Shown here piece after piece: positions 1 through 7,433 of a DNA stretch of 13,186 bases. The translations under genes were made by a program, and so were the position numbers. Source of the stretch: GCA-2746795 sp964643965 (GTDB lineage Bacteria > Chloroflexota > Anaerolineae > Promineifilales > Promineifilaceae); contig CAZXVH010000130.1 of assembly GCA_964643965.1 (NCBI GenBank), positions 1 to 13,186 on the forward strand, written 5' to 3'. The first letter of the stretch is position 1. Every line of letters begins with the position of its first letter. The notes below the pieces were generated by a model. It was given only the letters and a program-made list of their open reading frames with translations. It ran no database searches and was not told where the DNA came from.

Positions 1-82
1 ATTGTTGAGGTAGTTGCTTGAGGGTAGGCAAAAAGCTCAAATATGATTTTAATAAGGATATTTCGTTATATGCTGAGATCAA
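1..82 (-). CDS. 5' end of a small gene after the nucleotidyltransferase, possibly HepT-like (partial)
   Basis: An open frame runs from a TTG at 82-80 to the window edge without a stop, giving 27 residues that begin MISAYNEISLLKSYLSF. The TTG overlaps the TGA stop of the nucleotidyltransferase gene (TTGA), a usual coupling arrangement; the only in-frame upstream codons are TTG, ACT and then a TGA stop, so the gene must start about here. The residues look like an amphipathic helix of leucines and charged or polar residues, as at the start of HEPN/HepT-like proteins that usually follow minimal nucleotidyltransferases. The HepT identity is inferred from position and from this short helix only. 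It could equally be an unrelated frame that closes just outside the window. Confidence 0.35.
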   Translation of the reverse strand, partial: MISAYNEISLLKSYLSFLPTLKQLPQQ

Positions 83-459
83 AGTTCAAGTCCATCCCGT
101 TCAATGGCCGCTAAAAGAGAGGGTCGCGCTGTATTAACATCAACCAGATTGATTGGTATTTCTGCGCCCAAATCCATAACCGTCCCCATGGCGCGAAATG
201 TATCTTCTGGCGCAATTCCCCAAGCCGCTATATCCACATCTGACCAACGTGTAAAACTATAAGGGCGTGTGAGCGAACCAAAAACAACAATCCGAGTTAC
301 TTTAAATTGCTCTCGCAGTAGTTGCGCCGTCTGTCGCGCAAGCTGCCACGCTTTTTCTTGACGGCGCCCGATCTCTGCTTTTTCTTGTTGGTGACGCCTT
401 TGGGCGGTAGCGCGGTAAACGGCTAGTTTTTCCGGCGATAATTCTAATGGTGTCGGCAT
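79..459 (-). CDS. Minimal nucleotidyltransferase (MNT/MntA-like, Pol beta superfamily)
   Basis: This 126-residue protein belongs to the minimal nucleotidyltransferase family. The active site is complete: Gly61-Ser62, then Asp74 and Asp76 in the stretch SDVDIA, and a third acidic residue at Asp107 in NLVDV. Residues 1-50 form a basic, helical N-terminal extension ahead of the fold. Known members (MntA) pair with HEPN proteins (HepT) as toxin-antitoxin systems and neutralise the toxin by transferring AMP to it. Here the gene starts one base after the dndA stop, with GGAGT at 472-468 as its ribosome binding site, so it is translated from the dnd transcript. The next gene, cut by the window edge, is a candidate HepT-like partner. 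A role as antitoxin or guard tied to DNA phosphorothioation is inference; family assignment is secure, the substrate is unknown. Confidence 0.85.
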   Translation of the reverse strand: MPTPLELSPEKLAVYRATAQRRHQQEKAEIGRRQEKAWQLARQTAQLLREQFKVTRIVVFGSLTRPYSFTRWSDVDIAAWGIAPEDTFRAMGTVMDLGAEIPINLVDVNTARPSLLAAIERDGLEL

Positions 460-460
460 T

Positions 461-1639
461 TTACAAGACTCCTGTCGTTTGATTCAGGTTTTGTAATTGT
501 TGCACAGTCTGGATGATTTGGTCAACGGCCGTTTCTATCTCATCATCCGTATTAAACCGCCCTACACTAATCCGTAGGGCGCTGTGTGCCCGTTCATCGC
601 CAAACCCCAACGCCTGAATGACATGTGAAGGTTTCACTTCGGCTGAGGTGCAAGCCGAACCGGTAGCAATCGCTACATTTTTCATCTGGGGAATTAAGGC
701 CCGGGCTTTAATACCTGGGATGCTGATATTCAGGTTATGCGCCAACCGCTGCGTTGGGTGTCCATTGAGAGTGATTTGCCCCAATTCCCGCTCAAAGCCG
801 TGGTACATTTGCTGTGTCCAGACGCGGAATCGTTCATCTTCGGCGATCATCTCTTTTTTAGCCAATCGCGCTGCTTCGCCAAAGCCGACAATCGAAGGGA
901 CGTTGAGTGTACCAGAGCGTAACCCTCGTTCATGCCCGCCACCATAAATCACTGGTTCTAACTGCACCCGTGGATTACTGCGCCGTCGGTATAACACCCC
1001 AATTCCCTTGGGTCCATACATCTTGTGTGCGGACAAAGAGAGGATGTGGATATTCATGGCTTGCACATCAAGCGGAATGTGACCGCCTGCCTGTGCCGCG
1101 TCCGTATGAAAAAAGAGGTTGTATTCGGCGGCAATCGCCCCTATCTCAGGGATGGGCGCAATTGTGCCAATTTCATTGTTGGCAGCCATGATGGAAATGA
1201 GAATGGTTTGTGGGGTAATGGCTCGGCGTACTGCTTCAGGGTCTACCAGTCCGTATTGATCCACGGGTAAATAGGTAATGTCGTATGTGCCGTGCCGGTT
1301 GCCATCCCGTTCTAATTTGTGGCACACATCCAGCACCGCTTTGTGTTCGCTGACACAGGTAATGATGTGGCGACCTTTATGGGCGTACTTTTCGGCTATA
1401 CCCAAAATAGCGATATTGTCTGATTCTGTGGCGCCGCTGGTAAAAATAATTTCATCTGGGCGCGCATTGATTAACGCTGCAATTTGTTCTCTGGCTTTAT
1501 CAACGGCGCGTTTTGCTTCCAAACCAAACTGGTGGTCATTGCTGGCGGCATTGCCATACATGGTGCTAAAGTAGGGTAGCATGACGTCCAGCACACGGGG
1601 GTCTACGGGGGTGGTGGCATTATAATCCAGATAAATCAT
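461..1639 (-). CDS. dndA: Cysteine desulfurase DndA (IscS/NifS-like)
   Basis: A 392-residue PLP enzyme that takes sulfur from L-cysteine as a protein-bound persulfide. Visible landmarks are the N-terminal YLDYNATTP, His99 in SEHKAV, the PLP-binding Lys206 in SAHKMYGPKG, the RSGTLN stretch at 241-246, and the catalytic Cys330 in ATGSACTS. Length and motifs fit the IscS/NifS class. It lies one base after dndE and one base before the nucleotidyltransferase gene. Because it sits inside a dndCDE operon it most likely feeds sulfur to DndC (and helps build its Fe-S cluster), the job of DndA. In the best-known systems dndA is separate or divergent from dndBCDE, or is replaced by a housekeeping IscS; here it follows dndE. 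A housekeeping IscS that also serves Fe-S assembly cannot be excluded from sequence alone. Confidence 0.92.
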   Translation of the reverse strand: MIYLDYNATTPVDPRVLDVMLPYFSTMYGNAASNDHQFGLEAKRAVDKAREQIAALINARPDEIIFTSGATESDNIAILGIAEKYAHKGRHIITCVSEHKAVLDVCHKLERDGNRHGTYDITYLPVDQYGLVDPEAVRRAITPQTILISIMAANNEIGTIAPIPEIGAIAAEYNLFFHTDAAQAGGHIPLDVQAMNIHILSLSAHKMYGPKGIGVLYRRRSNPRVQLEPVIYGGGHERGLRSGTLNVPSIVGFGEAARLAKKEMIAEDERFRVWTQQMYHGFERELGQITLNGHPTQRLAHNLNISIPGIKARALIPQMKNVAIATGSACTSAEVKPSHVIQALGFGDERAHSALRISVGRFNTDDEIETAVDQIIQTVQQLQNLNQTTGVL

Positions 1640-1640
1640 C

Positions 1641-2036
1641 TCACCCCGCTTCTACCTCTGTTTCTTGCCGCCACGCAGTTGGTAAAGTCAACAATAGACC
1701 ATCCAAATTTTTCAACCGTTTGTCCAATAATAAAACGCCTCGATTCATGTGGGCCTTGAATTGATTGGCGATCTCTTCTTCGCATACGCCATCTTGATAG
1801 CAACGCTCTTTGATTAGAGCCACAAACAGGGCATCATATGCGCCCGTTAAGACATGCCATTTAATGCTGATATGCCCCATGCCTCCATAATCGGCAAAAT
1901 CAGGTGGGGTGCGATTTTCCAGCGACAGGCAAAAGCCAATACGCGCCAAAATGTTGGGGGTCAGCCTGGTGCGTCCCTTCATCCGACCTAGTTTGTCTGA
2001 CGCTTCTTCAGAAAAGTGCATTTCACTCAATAGCAT
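1641..2036 (-). CDS. dndE: DNA phosphorothioation protein DndE
   Basis: A 131-residue, mostly helical protein with the hallmark DndE region at about 22-42 (RTRLTPNILARIGFCLSLE), followed by HISIKWHVLTGAYDALFVAL. DndE of other bacteria forms a small oligomer that binds DNA with preference for nicked duplex and is needed for sulfur insertion. The start at 2036 lies inside the end of dndD (14-base overlap) and has a strong ribosome binding site, GGAGGAG at 2053-2047, about 10 bases upstream. This argues for separate strong initiation as well as coupling. The C-terminal 15-20 residues (TAWRQETEVEAG) are polar and probably disordered. The assignment is firm because dndC and dndD precede it. Confidence 0.92.
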   Translation of the reverse strand: MLLSEMHFSEEASDKLGRMKGRTRLTPNILARIGFCLSLENRTPPDFADYGGMGHISIKWHVLTGAYDALFVALIKERCYQDGVCEEEIANQFKAHMNRGVLLLDKRLKNLDGLLLTLPTAWRQETEVEAG

Positions 2037-4029
2037 GGCTGGTGATCTCCTCCAGGGTGATAAGCGGTTGTGGTGCCATCGTTTGTTGCGTCACCTCGGT
2101 GATGAGGCCGTCCGATTGCAGGTGATATTCTCTGGCTAAGGCGGGTCGTAAAAATTGGGCCGCCTGGTCGTCAATTTCTACGTTGGTAGCTAAGACAATC
2201 ACCTGCTGTGCCACCTGGGGCATAAATTCTGCCAACATGGTGCGCCGGTGTTCGTCGTCCAGGCGGCTGAGGGGGGTGTCTATGATCACGGGTAACGGCC
2301 GTCCTGAAACCTCACGCAACGCCCACAATGTCGCTATGGCAAAAATCTGCTCTTCGCCAGCCGATAAGTGGGCGCGGGGGAACACCTTGCCCGCCCGATA
2401 TAAAGTGATGGTGAAACTGTGTCCGTCAATCTCTACCCGCTCAATAAAGTTACGCTTCCGACTTAACTGGTTAAATCGTTTGCTTAATTGCTCCGCTAGT
2501 TGCTTGAGCTTTTGCGCGATTAACTGCTGCTGGTAGGCGTCTAATAACAGTTTGGTACGCGCCGCCAGTTTAATGCGATCTTCATCCGTGTTGATACCGG
2601 CGATTTTTTCGCTGACCCGCCGTTTGCTGCCAGCCAGCCGTTCGATATGAAACGTGAGCCGTTTTTCCTCAGCCACCAATCGATCATATTCTGCTTCCAA
2701 ACGGCCTAGTTCACGATCATGTTGGCGTAGTTCATCTTGCAATGGTTGTAAAATTTGGTGGGCGGGTACTCGATTCAAGGCTTCTTCAACCCCCGCCAGT
2801 TGGGCTTGCAATGCTTCCCGTTTCTGTAGGGCTGCGGCTAATTGTTGCGGAGCGGATGACAAAGCTTCATCAATCCAGCTAAATAACACGCCGCGCGTTT
2901 CCGCTGAGACTCGATGCACAACGGCCGTTTCCGGGATAGGCGGCGTCTGGTTTTCAGCAATCATTTGTTGCAGGTCGTTGAGCAACGGGTACTCACTACC
3001 CTGTTCTTTCACCACCAGCGCTTCCAGCTTTTCCACGAACGGTTGGGCGCTCTGCCATGATTCATACGCTGTTTCTTGCTCCAATCGCTGGCGAACGGCC
3101 GTTAACAATTTTGGCGCCACAGCAAAAGGAAAGACACCTCGGCAGATCTCCTGAATTTCCTGCTCAGATTGCGCCAATGATTCTAAAATCTGCTGACGTT
3201 TATGGGCGCGTTCCGACTCTTCCGCCGCATACTGTCCCCCTTCTCTGGCAATTCGAGATGCCAATAATTCAATTTCTGCTCGTTTGTGGGATAAACGCTG
3301 CCGACAATCTCCCAATTGAGGCCGCACTTCATCCCGCTGCCGCGCCAGTTCATCCGATTCATCACGTAGCTGGATTAACTCTTCCTGATATTGCTGCAAC
3401 TCTCTAATGCCCGTCTGCCGTGTTAAATAAATGTCCAAATCACGGTCTAACTGCTCCACGAGATGCAAACCCAACAAATTTTTGACCGTTTCTGCCAGCA
3501 AGGCATCGCTGGCATCACCCGCTTCAGACAAGGTTGCTACCTTTTCGCCATCAAAGAAAAAGAGTTCGGCCACGCCCGGCGGTACCAGTTCGCGCAGCAA
3601 ATATTCTATTTCTTCGTCGCTATCAGCCGCTGACTCATCATCTACCCACAGTTCCGTTTCGCTGATAATACGATTGTTCTGTTTGGTCCACTGCCGCTGC
3701 ACCCGATACTCATGCCGCTGACCCAAAAACACATGATCAAAGGTCAATTCAACCGAAGCCCTTCCCGCCACTTCCCCCCTGGCGTTGCGGTGCAGCCGAT
3801 GGCCGAGGTACATTTCATAATCTTTCTGCGTGGTGCGATTGCCCAGGCTGAGTTTGCCATGCAAGGCCAGGCGAATGGCTTCCATGAGGGTGCTTTTACC
3901 CACCCCATTTTGGCCGCGTAATAAGATGATCGGTTGCTGAAAACGGCCGTTGCGCGTGGGGTCTAACTCAAAACTGTGTTCGCCAGCATAAATACCAAAA
4001 TCGCACAAAGTGAGTCTGTGGATAATCAT
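2023..4029 (-). CDS. dndD: DNA phosphorothioation ATPase DndD (SMC/RecN-like)
   Basis: A 668-residue SMC/Rad50-type ATPase. The N-terminal half-site has Walker A GQNGVGKST at residues 39-47. A long glutamine-, glutamate- and arginine-rich region (about 180-540) with heptad-like character forms the coiled-coil arms. The C-terminal half-site has the ABC signature LSAGEEQ at 555-561, Walker B PVIID ending at Asp584, and the D-loop SRLDD from 588. DndD is thought to use ATP to open or nick DNA structure while DndC inserts sulfur. The start ATG overlaps the dndC stop by four bases (ATGA), so the two are translationally coupled. Four copies of the ACGGCCGT palindrome occur within this gene. The C-terminal tail after the ATPase (about 640-668) is variable in the family. 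Confidence 0.93.
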   Translation of the reverse strand: MIIHRLTLCDFGIYAGEHSFELDPTRNGRFQQPIILLRGQNGVGKSTLMEAIRLALHGKLSLGNRTTQKDYEMYLGHRLHRNARGEVAGRASVELTFDHVFLGQRHEYRVQRQWTKQNNRIISETELWVDDESAADSDEEIEYLLRELVPPGVAELFFFDGEKVATLSEAGDASDALLAETVKNLLGLHLVEQLDRDLDIYLTRQTGIRELQQYQEELIQLRDESDELARQRDEVRPQLGDCRQRLSHKRAEIELLASRIAREGGQYAAEESERAHKRQQILESLAQSEQEIQEICRGVFPFAVAPKLLTAVRQRLEQETAYESWQSAQPFVEKLEALVVKEQGSEYPLLNDLQQMIAENQTPPIPETAVVHRVSAETRGVLFSWIDEALSSAPQQLAAALQKREALQAQLAGVEEALNRVPAHQILQPLQDELRQHDRELGRLEAEYDRLVAEEKRLTFHIERLAGSKRRVSEKIAGINTDEDRIKLAARTKLLLDAYQQQLIAQKLKQLAEQLSKRFNQLSRKRNFIERVEIDGHSFTITLYRAGKVFPRAHLSAGEEQIFAIATLWALREVSGRPLPVIIDTPLSRLDDEHRRTMLAEFMPQVAQQVIVLATNVEIDDQAAQFLRPALAREYHLQSDGLITEVTQQTMAPQPLITLEEITSHAIE

Positions 4030-5450
4030 GCCATGTCCTCTTGCTTTTCAGCCTCAGCCACGCGGCGCTTTTCCATTTCTGTGGCAACGTCATCCCATGA
4101 GCGCCAATCTTCACGGAAAATCTTTTCGATATGGTCGTGTATCTTCGCCCGGCGGAACATGCCTTGATATTGCCACTCGGCGTCTAATAATTTTTGCACG
4201 AGCTGCGTTGGCACATCATTTTGGGTGGTTAGCTCCGTTAGCAGGGCTGCCTCGATCTGTCCCGGCATAGCCACATCATTTTGTTCCCAATCAATGACCT
4301 GTCCAGTTACTTCTTCATAAATATTGGGTAATGAGTCTTGCCAATCCTGTCGTTCTAACTGCCATAAGCGGCGGATTTGGCGCAATTCAGCCAGACTAAT
4401 CAAGCTAAATTCTGGCTTTTCTTGTTGAATCTCATGTTGTGTTTGTAACAGTTTGCGCAGCATTTCACGCGAAAAGTCGAGCGTGTAGGTACGCCAGCGC
4501 AATGTGCCTTTTTCGGTTATCTTGATACGGCCGTCGCGCCCCTTAAATTCTCTCTGTTCCGGCTTCACCTCTGGATTTTGCGTCGATGACAGCCAATCAC
4601 GGTAATCTAATAACGGGATCATCCACTCCTCGCCCGAATCAATCATCGCTTCCATGGATTTGTCTCTATTGACGACGGTGCATACCCAACAGCCAAAGCG
4701 CGAATTGCCACACGAGGCCGTCTTGTCATCGACCACTAACGGACATTCTCCATCCTGTGCCGATTGATACAACGAGGCCAATTGTAGATTATCACCGCCC
4801 CAGGGCGAATCCACTTGCATTAAATAAGTCCATACATCATCCGTCGTAAACTCTTCAATGGGCATATACACCCACGCGCCGGGCAATTGGCCGTGTCGCG
4901 CCAACTTCAAGCCCGTAAAGCGGTGCATCTCAATCACCTGGTTGCGGGTGGCGCTCTCATCGCGGCGACTGCCTAAAGCCAGGATGACTTCGCCATGTTG
5001 AGCCACTTTTTCCAAAATAAAACGATTGGATGGGTTGATTTTTAACCGTTCCGTACACCAGCGAAAGGCGCTATTCGGCGCGGGGTAGCCTCTGCCGATG
5101 AGATTGACCCAAAAGGAATCGTTTAAAATCGGCGATAATTTATGGGCGGTAATGTTTAAGCCTTGTTCCTGGGCAGCTTCATTTATGCGCTTAAGACTAT
5201 CATTGATTCGTTCGACGATGATGGGGGTTTCGACCTGGGTATCTGTAGAAATAACATAAATGGGCTTGGTTCGCTTTTCTGGGGGCAGTTCGCGCAAGGC
5301 AATCCAACAAATTTGTAAGGTGGCCGTGCTGTCTTTGCCGCCAGAATAACCAATCACCCACGGATAATCGTCATTCAAGTAATGTTGCCGCACATCTTCA
5401 TAAATTTCTGATAAACGATTCAAAACCGTTTGGCTATTTTGGGGGGTCAT
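4026..5450 (-). CDS. dndC: DNA phosphorothioation sulfurtransferase DndC
   Basis: A 474-residue member of the ATP pyrophosphatase/PAPS-reductase family. The PP-loop SGGKDST is at 36-42, and RWCTERLK at 130-137 is the second conserved block. Four cysteines, Cys236 (GECP), Cys247 (SCGNSRFG), Cys254 and Cys257 (CWVC), fit the ligands of the 4Fe-4S cluster described for DndC; Cys132 is a further candidate. DndC activates the DNA phosphate with ATP and accepts sulfur from DndA. The C-terminal region (about 320-474) is helical and charged and ends in a lysine- and glutamate-rich tail. It is the first visible gene of the operon, with AAGGA at 5461-5457 six bases before the ATG. No dndB precedes it: the 594 bases upstream are non-coding and lead to the divergent kamA. 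Confidence 0.93.
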   Translation of the reverse strand: MTPQNSQTVLNRLSEIYEDVRQHYLNDDYPWVIGYSGGKDSTATLQICWIALRELPPEKRTKPIYVISTDTQVETPIIVERINDSLKRINEAAQEQGLNITAHKLSPILNDSFWVNLIGRGYPAPNSAFRWCTERLKINPSNRFILEKVAQHGEVILALGSRRDESATRNQVIEMHRFTGLKLARHGQLPGAWVYMPIEEFTTDDVWTYLMQVDSPWGGDNLQLASLYQSAQDGECPLVVDDKTASCGNSRFGCWVCTVVNRDKSMEAMIDSGEEWMIPLLDYRDWLSSTQNPEVKPEQREFKGRDGRIKITEKGTLRWRTYTLDFSREMLRKLLQTQHEIQQEKPEFSLISLAELRQIRRLWQLERQDWQDSLPNIYEEVTGQVIDWEQNDVAMPGQIEAALLTELTTQNDVPTQLVQKLLDAEWQYQGMFRRAKIHDHIEKIFREDWRSWDDVATEMEKRRVAEAEKQEDMA

Positions 5451-5909
5451 AATTTATCCTTGAAGCTTTTTCTGGAAGTACAGAACCTTATATGGGTAGC
5501 ATAAATCTTTGGGATTTTAACATAGTTACAACGAATTGGGCATCGTTCACATCATGAATTTAAGGTAGCGAGAGGCTTACAATGCTCACTTCCAAATCAA
5601 AATAAAACAGTCATACCAGTTGTTCTATAAGGCATTGTTACGGTAATAAACGGCCGTTCCACCCCTCCCATCCTGCCCACCTTGACAATTCATGTTATCA
5701 TACTGGCAGTTGTTTTGTAGACATAATCTCCAAACGATTTTGGCCCCGGTCAACCGCATTACGAATGTCAACCATTTGCCCAGAAGCATGAGGGGCATGT
5801 GGTGGGCGTCAAGCAGAAAGCAACAGGCTTCAGCATGTTCACTGTCCCAGACGCCGGGCGAAGCGTCGCCTTAACGACATTTGAATCGGCGTCATCGTAA
5901 CAGAAAGAA

Positions 5910-5981
5910 CAAAATTGGAATTGCGGGTTTCATGGTTTCTCCGTTGTCGAAATATTCCGATAGCCGTACAATCCAATTTTG
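5910..5981. repeat. Imperfect inverted repeat flanking the kamA promoter
   Basis: CAAAATTGGAATTG at 5910-5923 is matched by CAATCCAATTTTG at 5969-5981, whose reverse complement is CAAAATTGGATTG. The arms agree over 13 positions except for one extra A. The arms are 45 bases apart; the right arm overlaps the -10 box and the expected transcription start of kamA, and the left arm lies just upstream of the -35 box. This placement fits an operator pair bound by a dimeric regulator. It may also be chance in an AT-rich stretch. Confidence 0.4.
5944..5972 (+). promoter_or_regulatory. Candidate sigma70-type promoter of kamA
   Basis: TTGTCG at 5944-5949 (-35, four of six consensus bases) and TACAAT at 5967-5972 (-10, five of six) are separated by exactly 17 bases. 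The expected start of transcription is near 5979, which gives a leader of about 65 bases to the kamA ATG. It is the best-matched promoter in this intergenic region. Confidence 0.55.
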
Positions 5982-6031
5982 AACAATATACCCCTATTCG
6001 CATCCCACAAACAAATCCTGCGAACAAACAT

Positions 6032-6037
6032 AAGGAG
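6032..6037 (+). promoter_or_regulatory. Ribosome binding site that fixes the kamA start
   Basis: AAGGAG lies seven bases before the ATG at 6045. A longer frame opens at 5979, but that ATG coincides with the predicted transcription start and has no ribosome binding site, so 6045 is preferred. Confidence 0.8.
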
Positions 6038-6044
6038 TTTTTCT

Positions 6045-7433
6045 ATGGCAAAAGCAACCCCTATTACTGAAACTGTTCACACCCGCGCTCCCTATTGGCA
6101 AGACGTGCCAGACGAAAAATGGATGGACTGGCGCTGGCAAATGAGCCATCGTCTCAACAGCCTGGCTGAAATGGAGCAGATCATCAAATTGACGGATTCG
6201 GAGCGAGAAGCATTATCGGCCACCGGACTTTTCCGCGTAGATATCACGCCCTACTTTGCCAGCCTCATCGATCCTGACGATCCCCATTGTCCGGTGCGTA
6301 AGCAAATTATCCCCACCGCCCGCGAAATGGTTCCTTTTGAGTCGATGATGGAAGATTCGCTGGCGGAAGATAAACATTCGCCTGTGCCCGGTCTGGTGCA
6401 TCGTTATCCTGACCGGGTGCTGATGCTGGTGACGACACAGTGCGCCAGCTACTGCCGTTATTGCACCCGCAGCCGCATCGTGGGCGACCCCACCCAAACG
6501 TTCAGCCGCCAGGAGTTTGACGCTCAAATTGAGTACATTGAAAAGACGCCGCAAATCCGGGACGTGCTGCTTTCCGGCGGCGATCCGATGGTATTGGCGC
6601 CCAAGCTGCTGGATATGATTTTGAGTCGGCTGCGAGCGATTCCACATGTGGAAATCATTCGCATTGGCTCGCGTGTGCCCGTTTTCCTGCCCATGCGCAT
6701 CACCGCAGAATTTTGCGAGATGGTGGAGAAGTATCATCCCTTGTGGCTCAATATTCACGTCAACCACCCCAAAGAGATCACGCCGGAACTGGCTGCCGCC
6801 TGCGACCGCCTGACTCGCGTCGGAGTGCCTTTGGGCAACCAGAGTGTGCTGCTGGCGGGCATCAATGATTCGGTGCGTATTCAGCGGAAACTGGTGCATG
6901 AACTGGTGAAAATCCGGGTACGGCCGTATTACTTGTATCAGTGTGATCTGGTGGCCGGCTCTGGTCATTTGCGGACGACGGTGGCCAAAGGCATTGAAAT
7001 CATGGAAGGGCTGCGTGGCCATACCTCTGGCTACGCTGTGCCTACGTATGTGGTGGATGCGCCGGGCGGCGGCGGCAAGATTCCGGTAATGCCCAATTAT
7101 GTCATGTCGCAGGCGCCGGGACGGGTGGTGCTGCGTAATTTTGAGGGCTTTATCACCACCTACCGGGAGCCGTTGGACTATGATCCAGATGAAATTAAGG
7201 GGCAAGAGGCGTTGATTGAACCCCGTCCGGAACCGGGGCAGGAAGGGATCAGCGGGCTACTGGAAGGGCAGCGTATGTTTATTCAACCGGCCGGTTTCGA
7301 TGAAACACGCGCTCGTGGCGGCGCTGAACATCGTTTGCGCAGTGGCGAGAAAGTGGAAAAATGGCGGCCGTTGGGCATTGGCTCCATTGAGCAACAAAAA
7401 CCACAACTCCCAGAGGGAGAAGCGGCCGAATAG
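6045..7433 (+). CDS. kamA: Lysine 2,3-aminomutase (KamA family radical SAM enzyme)
   Basis: A 462-residue radical SAM/PLP enzyme that moves the amino group of L-lysine from C2 to C3, giving beta-lysine. The 4Fe-4S/SAM motif is Cys133-x3-Cys137-x2-Cys140. The PLP lysine is Lys345 in APGGGGK. Residues known from the clostridial enzyme are kept: Arg142 (carboxylate) and both aspartates that bind the lysine side-chain amine, Asp301 in QCDL and Asp338 in VVDAPGG. The two aspartates argue for lysine rather than glutamate as substrate. The cysteines that bind structural zinc in the clostridial enzyme are missing (Ser277 in NDS, and no cysteine after residue 300), and the C-terminus is longer than in the roughly 416-residue clostridial protein. 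It has its own promoter and no operon partner; no acetyltransferase (ablB) is adjacent. Its TAG stop is also the first three bases of the 8-base repeat array. Confidence 0.9.
   Translation: MAKATPITETVHTRAPYWQDVPDEKWMDWRWQMSHRLNSLAEMEQIIKLTDSEREALSATGLFRVDITPYFASLIDPDDPHCPVRKQIIPTAREMVPFESMMEDSLAEDKHSPVPGLVHRYPDRVLMLVTTQCASYCRYCTRSRIVGDPTQTFSRQEFDAQIEYIEKTPQIRDVLLSGGDPMVLAPKLLDMILSRLRAIPHVEIIRIGSRVPVFLPMRITAEFCEMVEKYHPLWLNIHVNHPKEITPELAAACDRLTRVGVPLGNQSVLLAGINDSVRIQRKLVHELVKIRVRPYYLYQCDLVAGSGHLRTTVAKGIEIMEGLRGHTSGYAVPTYVVDAPGGGGKIPVMPNYVMSQAPGRVVLRNFEGFITTYREPLDYDPDEIKGQEALIEPRPEPGQEGISGLLEGQRMFIQPAGFDETRARGGAEHRLRSGEKVEKWRPLGIGSIEQQKPQLPEGEAAE

Larger units (their letters stand above)
5451..6044. 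other. Divergent intergenic region between dndC and kamA (594 bases)
   Basis: No credible gene is seen on either strand; the longest frames are about 60 codons, lack ribosome binding sites and show no protein-like pattern. The kamA side holds a promoter, an imperfect inverted repeat and a ribosome binding site, listed separately. One ACGGCCGT palindrome lies at 5650-5657. The dndC side (5462-5550) is AT-rich and must contain the dnd promoter, but no clear pair of -35 and -10 boxes with normal spacing could be assigned. A remnant of a dndB regulator was looked for and not seen. Confidence 0.6.

Noticed and set aside
2654..3154. A 166-codon plus-strand frame opposite dndD.
   Set aside because: Its product is dominated by Ser, Cys and Arg in an improbable pattern, and it lies wholly within the dndD coding sequence.
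5682..5710. A perfect TTGACA as a possible second plus-strand promoter.
   Set aside because: With 16 to 18 bases of spacing no acceptable -10 box follows; the nearby TATCAT is only eight bases away.
5857..5870. A small perfect hairpin GGCGA-AGCG-TCGCC as a terminator.
   Set aside because: The stem is only five pairs and is not followed by a T run, and no gene ends into it.
5692..5874. A 60-codon plus-strand frame in the dndC-kamA gap.
   Set aside because: It has no ribosome binding site and no protein-like pattern; the region reads as non-coding.
5979..6044. An earlier kamA start at 5979 that adds 22 residues.
   Set aside because: It lacks a ribosome binding site, coincides with the predicted transcription start, and the extra residues do not resemble the family, while 6045 has AAGGAG at good spacing.
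5973..6044. A lysine riboswitch in the kamA leader.
   Set aside because: The leader from the assigned promoter is only about 65 bases, too short for the lysine riboswitch, and no matching helices were seen.
6213..7205. A 330-codon frame on the minus strand opposite kamA.
   Set aside because: It is antisense to a clearly conserved enzyme, is rich in His, Arg and Gln without any recognisable motif, and comes from the third-position bias of kamA.
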